Shown here: piece by piece, positions 45,423 to 53,028 of the stretch
How the letters are laid out: each line of letters starts with the position of its first letter
Numbering within the stretch: the stretch's first letter is position 1
From: Paenibacillus dendritiformis
GTDB lineage: Bacteria; Bacillota; Bacilli; Paenibacillales; Paenibacillaceae
DNA length: 64,000 bases
Assembly: GCF_021654795.1 (NCBI RefSeq)
Contig: NZ_AP025344.1
Span: 2,852,501-2,916,500 of the forward strand
Direction: 5' to 3'
The notes under the pieces: model-generated
Told to the model about the DNA's origin: nothing
The model's database searches: none
The model's input: only the letters and a program-made list of their open reading frames with translations
Made by a program: the position numbers and the translations under genes

Positions 45423-46541
45423 CTATGAATAGGCGCTGCCGTCCCATTGATAGAACGCGAGCAGTTCTTGATCGAGTTCAAGTCCAATCCCCGTTCCCTC
45501 TGGAAGGGTAACGGCGCCGTTCTCCTGCCGCAGCGGAACAAGGCGGTTGAACGGATTGTCCATTACGTCCCATTCCACCGGCTCGATCGAATCCGTGCCC
45601 ATTTTGGTCCACGGCTCGATACAAGCCTGGGCGAACATGGCGTACAAGCGTGACAGCGCCCCGTCATAGGCGTGCGGAGCCGCGCGCAGGCCGAATGTGC
45701 GCGCCATGGACACCGCGTGCCTGTACTCGTCGATCCCGGCCATATGCAGCGGATCCGGCGTAATGATATCTATCGCCCGCCTCGTCATCAAGGGGAGGAA
45801 AGCGGCCGCTGAACCGTGATTTTCGCCTCCGGCCAGCGGCACCGCGATCCGCTGTCTCAGCAGCGCGTATTCTTCGACCTGCGCGACAGGAAGGGGCTCT
45901 TCCAGCCACATCAGATTGGGCCACGACTGCAGCAGCGTCTGCCATTGCAGCGCCGCCGCGGCGTCGTAGCTCTGATTCGCGTCGAGGGCCAATCCGATGC
46001 CGCCCGACAGCAGCGTCTGTGCCTTCCGCACATGCTCCTGATCCTCAGCGACCGACTTCCCTCCGATCTTCAGCTTGATCTTGTCAAATCCGTCGTTCAA
46101 TGCTCTTTCCACTTGCTGCAGGGAAACCTGCATCCAATCCGCTTCTTCGCAATAGGATTGGAAAGAAGCATACACCGGCACGCGGCTCCGATGCTTTCCT
46201 CCCCACAGATCGCATACCGACATACCGCCCGCTTGGGCCATAATTTCAGTGCATGCCATGCTGACGGCCGCAGCCGCGCGCGCATGCCAATTCCGGATGA
46301 TGCGCAGCCAGGCGCCGCGATCGGCGACGGATTTGCCTGTCAAAAAAGGAATAATCCGCTCATGGAAGCCGGAGTGCAGCGTCGGCAGCCAGTCGGCGCA
46401 TTCTCCCCATCCGGTAACGCCGGTGTCGGTTGTCAGCCGGATAATATAACTCGTCCGGTACATTTTAAGGCCATTGGCATCGCCATATGGCCGGGCAAGA
46501 CGATAGAAGAGCGGAAAGGTCTCGATCTGCTGTATCCGCAA
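45423..46541 (-). CDS. Enolase-superfamily enzyme (muconate cycloisomerase/mandelate racemase group)
   Basis: 372 residues. The N-terminal capping domain (TDTGVTGWGECADWLPTLHSG) is followed by the TIM barrel with catalytic Lys in KIKLKIGG, metal ligands in LALDANQSYD, WLEEPLPV and LAGGENHG, and a late HAYDGALS. It abstracts a proton alpha to a carboxylate; the substrate cannot be named. The TTG start at 46541 follows GGAGGAG. No sugar or aromatic pathway genes lie nearby. Confidence 0.88.
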   Translation of the reverse strand: MRIQQIETFPLFYRLARPYGDANGLKMYRTSYIIRLTTDTGVTGWGECADWLPTLHSGFHERIIPFLTGKSVADRGAWLRIIRNWHARAAAAVSMACTEIMAQAGGMSVCDLWGGKHRSRVPVYASFQSYCEEADWMQVSLQQVERALNDGFDKIKLKIGGKSVAEDQEHVRKAQTLLSGGIGLALDANQSYDAAAALQWQTLLQSWPNLMWLEEPLPVAQVEEYALLRQRIAVPLAGGENHGSAAAFLPLMTRRAIDIITPDPLHMAGIDEYRHAVSMARTFGLRAAPHAYDGALSRLYAMFAQACIEPWTKMGTDSIEPVEWDVMDNPFNRLVPLRQENGAVTLPEGTGIGLELDQELLAFYQWDGSAYS

Positions 46542-46623
46542 GAAATGGCTCCTCCTTACATATCGTTTTGCCGCTTAGTATGTGCCGGGACGGCCATTTT
46601 ATGAAGAAACAGGAAATTGCGCC

Positions 46624-47007
46624 CTAACGGGAGATTTCATTCCCCGTTCTGCCTTCATAATGATGGACGTGGGGCGTGCTTCCATTCACGGTCGTGACGC
46701 CTTCGAACATATGAATATGCCCGCCCCCGGGCAGGGGAATGGCCGGGCCCGTCGTGCCTCTGATAATATGCGAATGACCGGCATCGAATGAGGTTTCCGC
46801 ATAATATTGATGCGTATGCTGAACTCCGCTCGGAGCCGCTTCCGTCGTTCCGGCGTATTTATGCCGATGACCGACTTCCACGGACGTCACGCCGGAAAAT
46901 TCATGCACATGCACAGGTCTCCCATTCCACGAAGTAATATATAACTTGTGGGAGTGCATGTTTCCCTCCTCGCTATGATGCACAAATCCGGTAATCGGAA
47001 CTTCCAT
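46624..47007 (-). CDS. YmaF-family histidine-rich protein
   Basis: 127 residues, YmaF-like, made of repeated HxH units: HSHKLYIT, HVHEFSGVTS, HRHKYAGTT, HTHQYYAET, HSHIIRGTT, HIHMFEGVTT and HVHHYEGRTG. The regular spacing suggests a beta-repeat that could bind a metal ion at each HxH. There is no signal peptide. The M at 47007 is chosen by AAGGAG nine bases upstream; an ATG two codons earlier and a longer frame to 47085 also exist. It lies next to the decayed mgtA. Family function is unknown. Confidence 0.8.
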   Translation of the reverse strand: MEVPITGFVHHSEEGNMHSHKLYITSWNGRPVHVHEFSGVTSVEVGHRHKYAGTTEAAPSGVQHTHQYYAETSFDAGHSHIIRGTTGPAIPLPGGGHIHMFEGVTTVNGSTPHVHHYEGRTGNEISR

Positions 47008-47097
47008 GATCATAATCTCCTTCCATCGATGATTACCCACATCGTATGATGCGGGCAGCTCGATGTTACCGCGGAAGTCAAGCAATTTTTGTGGAGT

Positions 47098-49631
47098 TCA
47101 CAGCCACTCCCCGAATTTGCGGATATACCAGGTCTTGATCGTCTGGGTCAGCGCGCAATAACAGAGCAACGTCGCGATAAGCCACGGGAAGAACGACAGC
47201 GGCAGCGGCACCAGGCCGATGGCGGCGCCCATTCCGGTATAAGGAAGCGCGATTCCGCATGCCATGACCAGTCCCGTCAACACGAGCACGGGAGTGCTGG
47301 CCATGCTTTGGACAAAGGGTATTTTCCCGGTGCGGATCATATGAACGATCAGCGTCTGCGACAGCAAGCCCTCGATGAACCAGCCGGAATGGAACAAAGC
47401 TTGCTGGTCTGCGGAATTGGCCGCGAAGACGTACCACAGCAAGGCATATGTCGTAATATCGAACAGCGAGCTGATCGGGCCGATGAACACCATAAATCTG
47501 CTGATTGACTTGGCATTCCATTTTTGAGGCTTCCGCAAATACGCTTTATCCACTGTGTCCCACGGAATCGAGAGCTGGGAAATATCAAAAAACAGATTTT
47601 GCAGCAGCAGATGAATCGGCAGCATCGGCAGGAAGGGAAGGAAGGCGCTGGCGGCCAGAACGCTGAACATATTGCCGAAATTGGAACTCGCGGTCATTTT
47701 AATATACTTCCTTGGCGATATCGACAGCGGTATCGACAGAAATGCCGACATCCGCTTCTTTCAGCGGCACGGCGTCATTGATTCCGTCGCCCATGAACCC
47801 GACCGTATGGCCTCTGCTTTTGAGGACGCGAACGATTCGCGCTTTTTGCAGCGGATTGATCTTGGCGAACACGGTGGTCAACTCCGCGATCTCGGCCAGC
47901 CGCTGATCCGTCAGGGCGTCCACGGCGTCTCCAAGCAGAACCGCCTCGGTGCGGAGCCCGACATCCTGCATACTTTGCAGGCGACGGCCGCATTGTCTCC
48001 CGTGATCACTTTCACATTTACCCCATGGTCTGCCAGCGCCCGGATAGCCTTCTTGGCGGAAGGCTTCGGCGGATCAAGGAAGGCGAGGATGCCGACAAGC
48101 GCAAGATTCTGTTCATCCGGGATGCCGTAAGGTTCATCGCGGGAAGGGGTCCGCTTCACCGCGACGGCCAGCACGCGCAATCCGTCCTCGTTCATCTCGC
48201 GGGCGAGGCGCTGCGCCTTGGCTGCGCGTGCGGAAGTGAACGGGACGATCTGGCCCTGCTCGTAGACATGCGTGCAGATGTCAAGCAATTCTTCCACCGC
48301 GCCCTTGCATACGAGCAGATGGTCACCTTCGGGCTCGCGGAGGACGACAGACATCCGGCGCCGGTTGAAGTCGAATGGAATCTCATCAAGCTTCGCATAG
48401 CGGTCGATCATGTGGGAATGCTCGGTATGCTGCAAGATGGCGGCATCGAGCAGATTGGTCAGGCCGGTCTGATGATAGCTGTTAAGCAGGCATAATCCAG
48501 TACGCTTTTGTCCGGATTGCCATTGATGTCAAGATGCTCCTCCAAAATAATCCGGTCTTCCGTCAACGTTCCCGTTTTGTCCGTGCACAGAATATCCATG
48601 GCGCCAAGATTCTGGATCTCGTGCAGGCGTTTCACGACGACTTTGTTGCGGGCCATCGCCGCCGCTCCCTTGGCGAGATTCCCGGCCACGACGACAGGCA
48701 GCATCTCCGGCGTCAATCCGACCGCTACCGACAGGCCGAACAAGAGGGCGTCCCACCAATCGCCCTTCGTGAATCCGCTGACCAAAAAAATGACCGGAAC
48801 CATGATCAGCATGAAGCGGATCAGCAGATAGGTGATGCTCTTCACGCCGAGATCGAAGCTGGTGAACGGGGCTTTGCCCGTCAGCTGGCTGGCCATGGAA
48901 CCGAAATAAGTCTCCGAACCGGTGGCGACAACGACGGCCGTCGCCGAGCCGCTGATGATGCTCGTACCCATGTAGCATATATTCGTCAGCCCAAGCGCAT
49001 TCGCAGGCTCGGCGCGCGATCGCCAGCCGGGATATGCCCTCCGGGAGCGTGTCGAATTTTTCGACAGGCAGCGCCTCGCCCGTCAGGGCGGATTCGCCGG
49101 CATACACATCTTTGGCGGCGATCAGCCTCGCGTCAGCCAGAACCAGGTCCCCGGCGGACAAGCGGATAATATCCCCGGGAACCAGCTCATTGTCGATCTC
49201 CTGGCGGCGTCCCTGCCGGCATACCGAGGTAGTCGTCCGGACCAGGGCCGACAGCTTCTCGGCCGTGCGCGCCGAGCGGAATTCCTGGGTGAACGTAATG
49301 ATGACACTGACGGTTACCATCGTTGCGATGATGAGAACGGCTTGGATATCCTGGTCCGCGATGCAGGAAAAGGCCCCAGGAAAAGCAGTATCAAAATAAA
49401 TGGGTTGGCGAAGCACGACAGCAGTTGAATATACCAAGCAGGCGGCTTGCCGCGAACTGCCAGATTTTTGCCGTAATGCTCAAGCCGCGCCTTCGCTTCG
49501 GCTTCGGTCAGACCTTGAGGGCGGGTGTTCCATTCTTCCAGAACATCTTCTTGCAGCGAGATGGATGCCTGAATGAGGCGGTGCGTGATTTTTTGCGCCA
49601 GATCGTTTTTGCGCTTCGTTATACGTGCCAT
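47098..49631 (-). pseudogene. mgtA: P-type Mg2+ transporter MgtA, disrupted by several frameshifts and a deletion
   Basis: Six consecutive fragments in shifting frames cover almost all of a P3-type ATPase: start MARITKRKNDLAQKITHRL, TGE loop SALTGEALPVEK, phosphorylation site DILCTDKTGTLTED, hinge GFMGDGINDAVPLKEADVG, and C-terminal membrane part ending KTWYIRKFGEWL. Frame breaks lie near 49374-49377 (short C run), 49010-49018, 48484-48492 and 47974-47976. At about 47700 a deletion of roughly 30 codons joins AKE to KYIKMTASSNFGN. It cannot make a working pump. A complete M-box riboswitch and promoter remain upstream. Confidence 0.92.
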
Positions 49632-49703
49632 TGTCAAATCCTCCTCTCGCAGGTCATCTCGGAAGGAATCCCCACGGTATCGATTCGTTCTGAACATCAA
49701 CAT

Positions 49704-49733
49704 AAAAAGCTCCCCCTGTATCCAGAGGGAGCC
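49704..49733 (-). terminator. Second terminator between the M-box and mgtA
   Basis: On the minus strand GGCTCCCTCTGGATACAGGGGGAGC forms a stem with one mismatch followed by T5. It lies about 70 bases before the mgtA start and beyond the M-box terminator. Confidence 0.75.
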
Positions 49734-49759
49734 GGAACCGTATACCGATGCCGTTCAAG

Positions 49760-49921
49760 TCACATACGCATACTTAAATAAACCCGCCGCCATCGATTTT
49801 TTTCGGGGGAATATAATAAGTCGGGTATCGCTTGAAGAGCGGCGAGCAGACGGCTCTTCCTCAGTGCAGGATGTTGGCGCCTATGCGGCTGATAGCTGCT
49901 CGGTCCACTGTCCATGGACAT
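49760..49921 (-). CDS. Possible 53-residue ORF in the mgtA leader
   Basis: An ATG at 49921 follows AAAGGGGGGAAT, a strong ribosome binding site, just after the M-box terminator. The product (MSMDSGPSSYQPHRRQHPAL at the start) is basic and resembles nothing I know. It ends shortly before a second terminator, so translation could influence that terminator as leader peptides do in other mgtA systems. That role is inference. Confidence 0.4.
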   Translation of the reverse strand: MSMDSGPSSYQPHRRQHPALRKSRLLAALQAIPDLLYSPEKNRWRRVYLSMRM

Positions 49922-49947
49922 ATTCCCCCCTTTGATAGTCAATAAAA

Positions 49948-50165
49948 AACCCTCCAGCTGAGCTAGAGGGTTGAATACACGCAGAAATAGAGATAACGGC
50001 GCTTGCTCCCCCTAGTCCAGTTTTAGCACTATACAACGTAAAGAGCGTCCGCTCTTAGCCACCTTAAGAAAAGCCTTAATCCGGCAGTTCCTGTTCTACC
50101 CATTGGTATCTTTCGATATTTCCGGGCAGTGGCCTATGTTTGTATAGGAGCCTCACCTAACGAGG
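49948..50165 (-). ncRNA. M-box (ykoK) magnesium riboswitch with terminator
   Basis: The aptamer spans 50165-49997 on the minus strand and has the conserved blocks GTTAGGTGAGGCTCC at the 5' end, ACTGCCCGGAAATATCG, AACTGCCGGATTAAGG, TAAGAGCGGACGCTC and ACTGGACTAGGGGGAGCAAG. A terminator (arms 49966-49972 and 49948-49954, then TTTTTT) follows at once. Mg2+ binding should favour termination, so genes downstream are expressed only at low Mg2+. Here those genes are a decayed mgtA and a small ORF. Confidence 0.95.
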
Positions 50166-50187
50166 AATTGATGAAATTTACGTTGTT

Positions 50188-50217
50188 ATCATATGCCTGG
50201 TCTCATCCGTTTGTCAA
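50188..50217 (-). promoter_or_regulatory. Promoter of the M-box transcript
   Basis: TTGACA (50217-50212) and TATGAT (50193-50188) on the minus strand are 18 bases apart, about 23 bases before the aptamer. Confidence 0.8.
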
Positions 50218-50244
50218 TGATAAGGAGCGGAATGGAAATATTTA

Positions 50245-50472
50245 TTATCTTCTTGCTCTTCTCCGTTTTTTTGCGCTGGAGCAAAATACATCCTTCTCTT
50301 TTACGGGAAACACATGCTTGAATACCGGCACGCAGAAATGTTGATTAATGATCTCGATCGGGTGGATGACTTCGACCTTCTGTGGATGATACATTTTGTT
50401 GAAGATATATTGCGGCGGATCGAACACCGCTTTTGTCGGGCAAAATTCTTCGCCTTTGCATCCATGAGACAT
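50245..50472 (-). CDS. CotD-like spore coat protein
   Basis: 75 residues. The segment EEFCPTKAVFDPPQYIFNKM, then VIHPIEIINQHFCVPV and FKHVFPVKEKDV, matches the CotD pattern of CPT, HP and H-rich repeats. The end is a run of basic residues (KKRRRARR). An AGGAG nine bases before the ATG at 50472 supports the start. It indicates a spore-former. Sporulation sigma factor sites were not confirmed. Confidence 0.75.
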   Translation of the reverse strand: MSHGCKGEEFCPTKAVFDPPQYIFNKMYHPQKVEVIHPIEIINQHFCVPVFKHVFPVKEKDVFCSSAKKRRRARR

Positions 50473-50716
50473 GAGTCTCAGCTCCTCTCTCTCATTAGTG
50501 TCGAACCTAATGGCATCATATGCAAGGCGTTTTGGCCTTGATTGGACATTCTACCCGCAGATAGTGACCTAGAATTTGTTAGATGCGGAATGAGAGAGGC
50601 ATTCGCAAGGCAAAGGCTTGAAAATAGGGCCAAGATATATGATACTACAGCGAGAGGGCAGGAAGTGCATTCATGAAGCCTCCTGCTCTACGAAGAGCGA
50701 AGCGAGGTAGACATCG

Positions 50717-51148
50717 TTGAAAGTCATCAAATCCGTACTGGTCTTTCTATTGAGCCTGCTGCTGCTGGCCGGCTGCGGTCTGGACAGCAAGCCGTCCGCC
50801 ATTCCGGATTCGGGCAAGCAGGAGCTGACCGGCTTCGAAGAGGTTGCGAGCTATATCAAGGCGCACAAGCAATTGCCGGATAACTTCATCACCAAGGAGG
50901 AAGCGAGGAGGTTGGGCTGGGATGCCCGCCAAGGCAATCTGCACGAGGCAGCTCCAGGCAAAAGCATCGGCGGCGACATATTTCGCAACCGGGAAGGGAA
51001 GCTGCCCAAGAAAAAGGGCAGAATCTGGTATGAAGCGGATATCAACTATACGAAGGGCCATCGTGGAAAGGACAGAATTGTGTTTTCCAACGACGGACTG
51101 ATCTATAAGACCGAAGACCACTATGAGACGTTCGAACCGATAGAATGA
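50717..51148 (+). CDS. Barnase-family ribonuclease with a lipoprotein-type signal
   Basis: 143 residues. The signal peptide SVLVFLLSLLLLAGC carries a lipobox (LAGC), and the mature domain is guanyl-specific microbial ribonuclease: ITKEEARRLGWDARQGNLHE, SIGGDIFRNREG and GRIWYEADINYTKGHRGKDR, in which the Glu, Arg and His catalytic residues can be seen (HYETFEPIE at the end). It cleaves RNA after G. A TTG start at 50717 follows a GAGG-type site. Barstar follows 16 bases later. The cysteine could tether it to the membrane, unusual for secreted barnase. Confidence 0.9.
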   Translation: MKVIKSVLVFLLSLLLLAGCGLDSKPSAIPDSGKQELTGFEEVASYIKAHKQLPDNFITKEEARRLGWDARQGNLHEAAPGKSIGGDIFRNREGKLPKKKGRIWYEADINYTKGHRGKDRIVFSNDGLIYKTEDHYETFEPIE

Positions 51149-51164
51149 GAAAGGGGGACGCTCC

Positions 51165-51440
51165 GTGCGCAATGTCGTCTTGGAGGGGAGCTCCATCGAG
51201 AGCAAGGAACAGCTCCATGCGTTCCTGCAGGAAGCGCTGGAATTGCCGGAGCATTACGGCCGCAACCTGGATGCGCTCTGGGATTGTCTGACCGGGTATG
51301 TCGAGCTGCCGCTAACGGTCACCTGGCTCGATTATGAGGCAAGCGAGCAAAGATTGGGCGAGTACGGCCGCAAGCTGCTGGAGTTGTTCGAGGAGGCGGC
51401 CGAGGACATCGAAGGATTTTCGTTTGTCGTCACAGCTTGA
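51165..51440 (+). CDS. Barstar-family ribonuclease inhibitor
   Basis: 91 residues of the barstar fold: IESKEQLHAFLQEALELPEH, YGRNLDALWDCLTGYVELPL and WLDYEASEQRL. The acidic alpha-helix plugs the barnase active site and protects the producer. The GTG start at 51165 lies close to the barnase stop, allowing co-translation. It should be essential for viability while the ribonuclease gene is intact. Confidence 0.92.
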   Translation: MRNVVLEGSSIESKEQLHAFLQEALELPEHYGRNLDALWDCLTGYVELPLTVTWLDYEASEQRLGEYGRKLLELFEEAAEDIEGFSFVVTA

Positions 51441-51481
51441 ATAGACGGACGGAAGGGCCGTGGGCCGTCCAAACAGATAAA

Positions 51482-51541
51482 GAAACCGTTTCTGGACCAG
51501 ATGGAGGCATCGCCGCAACCATTTGTGAGGAGACGGTTTTT
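51482..51541 (+). terminator. Terminator after barstar
   Basis: AACCGTTTC (51482-51490) pairs with GAGACGGTT (51528-51536, one G-T pair), followed by T7. The loop is large (37 bases). Confidence 0.65.
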
Positions 51542-51732
51542 TTGTGCATTTCGGGAGCCGGGAGCGGTCCAATGAAGCCCGATGTTCCCGCGAAGAGAGG
51601 ACGCTCTCCCGCCGAAGTAGGATAACCGCGAAAACACGAGCTGCAGCGAGGCAGGCCAAGAAAGGGCCGTTTGTAAGCGCCGCCGTTTCTTTTAATCTTG
51701 CCAAAAAGGAGTTTTTCTGCCTTTCCGCTTCC
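51542..51732. other. Intergenic region before the kdp leader
   Basis: No gene is supported. It contains short open frames only. Confidence 0.4.
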
Positions 51733-51761
51733 TTTACAAAGCGTGGAGGCAAGCGTAATAT
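51733..51761 (+). promoter_or_regulatory. Promoter of the kdp leader
   Basis: TTTACA (51733-51738) and TAATAT (51756-51761) are separated by 17 bases, about 35 bases before the first riboswitch. Confidence 0.75.
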
Positions 51762-51796
51762 ACGATTCATGAATTTCAAATATTTTCATTTTACAA

Positions 51797-51963
51797 TCGC
51801 TGAGTTTCCGCAAGGAAAGCGGGGGAACCAACGGTGCGGCCTGATCGGTGTGAGAGCCGATCAGCGGCACATGGGGTGAATCCTGAGCGCGGCGCCTAGG
51901 GCCGCATCACTCAGGTAGGGCGACTCTCACCGCCCGAATCCGACAGCTAACCTCGTAAGCGTT
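51797..51963 (+). ncRNA. c-di-AMP (ydaO-yuaA) riboswitch, copy 1
   Basis: All ydaO landmarks are present in order: CGCTGAG, GCGGGGGAACCAAC, ATGGGGTGAATCC, GGTAGGGCGACTCTC, CGCCCGAATCCGACAG and CTAACCTCGTAAGCG. High c-di-AMP should promote termination of K+ uptake genes. A terminator with T6 ends this first unit. Confidence 0.95.
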
Positions 51964-52037
51964 GTTGAGTGCGGCATTCCGCCACCTGCGGCTGCTGCGC
52001 TCATGAGGGGGAGGATGATGAACTTGTGACCATTGCG

Positions 52038-52067
52038 GCCGCAGGGGGTTCCTCTGCGGTCTTTTTT
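52038..52067 (+). terminator. Terminator of riboswitch copy 1
   Basis: A 10-bp stem with arms at 52038-52047 (GCCGCAGGGG) and 52051-52060 (CCTCTGCGGT) has G-T pairs at two positions and is followed by T6 at 52062-52067. Confidence 0.88.
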
Positions 52068-52093
52068 CATGCCAATTGCACATGATTGTCTGT

Positions 52094-52252
52094 ATCGCTG
52101 AATCCCTGCATGGCAGGGAGCGGGGGAACCAACCGGATGTCTGCGGACATTCATGGGGTGAATCCCGGGGCATGCGAAGGCGCGGATGATGCGCCATGTC
52201 CCGAGGTAGGGCGACTCTCTCGCCCGAATCCGACAGCTAACCTCGTAAGCGT
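52094..52252 (+). ncRNA. c-di-AMP (ydaO-yuaA) riboswitch, copy 2
   Basis: A second complete aptamer with the same blocks: CGCTGAATCCC, GCGGGGGAACCAACC, ATGGGGTGAATCCC, GGTAGGGCGACTCTC, CGCCCGAATCCGACAG, CTAACCTCGTAAGCG. The two copies share long identical stretches around the ligand-binding core and differ in the peripheral stems. No separate promoter was found between the two copies. Confidence 0.95.
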
Positions 52253-52305
52253 ACCGAGAGAGGCAACGAACGTCGTGAAAGACACGGTTATATTTGCTGT
52301 GCCTG

Positions 52306-52346
52306 GAAGCCGCGAGAAGAGTTCCTCTTGTTGCCGGCTTCTTTTT
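52306..52346 (+). terminator. Terminator of riboswitch copy 2
   Basis: GAAGCCG (52306-52312) pairs with CGGCTTC (52335-52341), with an inner AAGAG/CTCTT hairpin, followed by T5. It lies 39 bases before the first coding gene of the kdp operon. Confidence 0.85.
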
Positions 52347-52384
52347 GTTGCTGTCTCCGGACGAAGAATCGGAGGAGAGAAGAA

Positions 52385-52801
52385 ATGGATCAACAGGAAG
52401 TCGTACTGGTGTCTGCGCCCAATGCCGCAGGCGAAGCGTTCGTCAAGCTGCTGCTGGAGAAGGACATTCCCTTCGCCGCCCTGGCGAACAACCGTAGTGA
52501 GCTTAAGCGGATGCGCGCTCTTGGCGCTCGCCATCTGATTCTGCTCCATACGTCCGATGAGAAAACATGGGTCATCCCGCAGCTGGCCGTCGGCAAAATC
52601 TTTTTATTCGAACGAAGCTTGAATCTGTGCTGCCGTTACCTGCAAATCTGCCGGAGCTGGACGTCGAAGCCGATTTATGTCATCACGGCAAATCAAAATC
52701 CGCGGCTTATCTACCGCGGGCTGGGCGCGAACTATGTCATTTACACCTCGAGCCGGAATTATTCGTTCCTGGTAACGGACGAACCGGCCGCTTATTCGTA
52801 A
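52385..52801 (+). CDS. Rossmann-like protein of the kdp operon
   Basis: 138 residues. The N-terminal part (VVLVSAPNAAGEAFVKLLLE) and KRMRALGARHLILLH resemble a nucleotide-binding Rossmann fold such as TrkA-N/NmrA, and the rest (NPRLIYRGLGANYVIYTSSR) is uncharacterised. It could be a K+ or nucleotide sensor, but I cannot identify a specific family. GGAGG precedes the ATG. As the first protein after tandem c-di-AMP riboswitches and directly before the Kdp subunits, it is probably part of Kdp regulation or assembly. Confidence 0.7.
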   Translation: MDQQEVVLVSAPNAAGEAFVKLLLEKDIPFAALANNRSELKRMRALGARHLILLHTSDEKTWVIPQLAVGKIFLFERSLNLCCRYLQICRSWTSKPIYVITANQNPRLIYRGLGANYVIYTSSRNYSFLVTDEPAAYS

Positions 52802-52813
52802 GGAGGTATCCGC

Positions 52814-52921
52814 ATGTCTGATCTCGTTATGGCCGTGCTCATTGCTGCGGCATTCGCCCTGTTCTATGGCTTCTTGGCCTGGTGCGGGCGGGTCGTGGAT
52901 GAAGGAGGAGAGCGCGGATGA
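52814..52921 (+). CDS. 35-residue membrane peptide of the kdp operon
   Basis: Sequence begins MSDLVMAVLIAAAFALFYGF and is a single hydrophobic helix followed by a short charged tail (DEGGERG). AGGAGG at 52801-52806 supports the ATG. Its stop overlaps kdpF by ATGA. Small peptides of this type often lie ahead of kdpF in Paenibacillaceae; a role in stabilising the Kdp complex is inference. Confidence 0.75.
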   Translation: MSDLVMAVLIAAAFALFYGFLAWCGRVVDEGGERG

Positions 52922-52995
52922 TTGTCATCGGGATTGTTACTGTTTTTCTCTTCTTATATTTAGGCTATGCTCTGGTTCATCCGGAGAAATTTTGA
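52918..52995 (+). CDS. kdpF: KdpF subunit, 25 residues
   Basis: The product MIVIGIVTVFLFLYLGYALV followed by HPEKF is one membrane helix ending with the typical KdpF tail HPEKF. KdpF stabilises the KdpABC complex. It overlaps the preceding peptide by ATGA and has GGAGGAG inside that gene as its ribosome binding site. It is too short for routine gene finders. Confidence 0.9.
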   Translation: MIVIGIVTVFLFLYLGYALVHPEKF

Positions 52996-53028
52996 AGCAA
53001 TAGAAGGAAATTAAGGGAGGCAAGCTCT

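Noticed and set aside
51797..52252. Two aptamers as an assembly duplication
   Set aside because: Peripheral stems, loops and terminators differ clearly between copies, so they are distinct elements.
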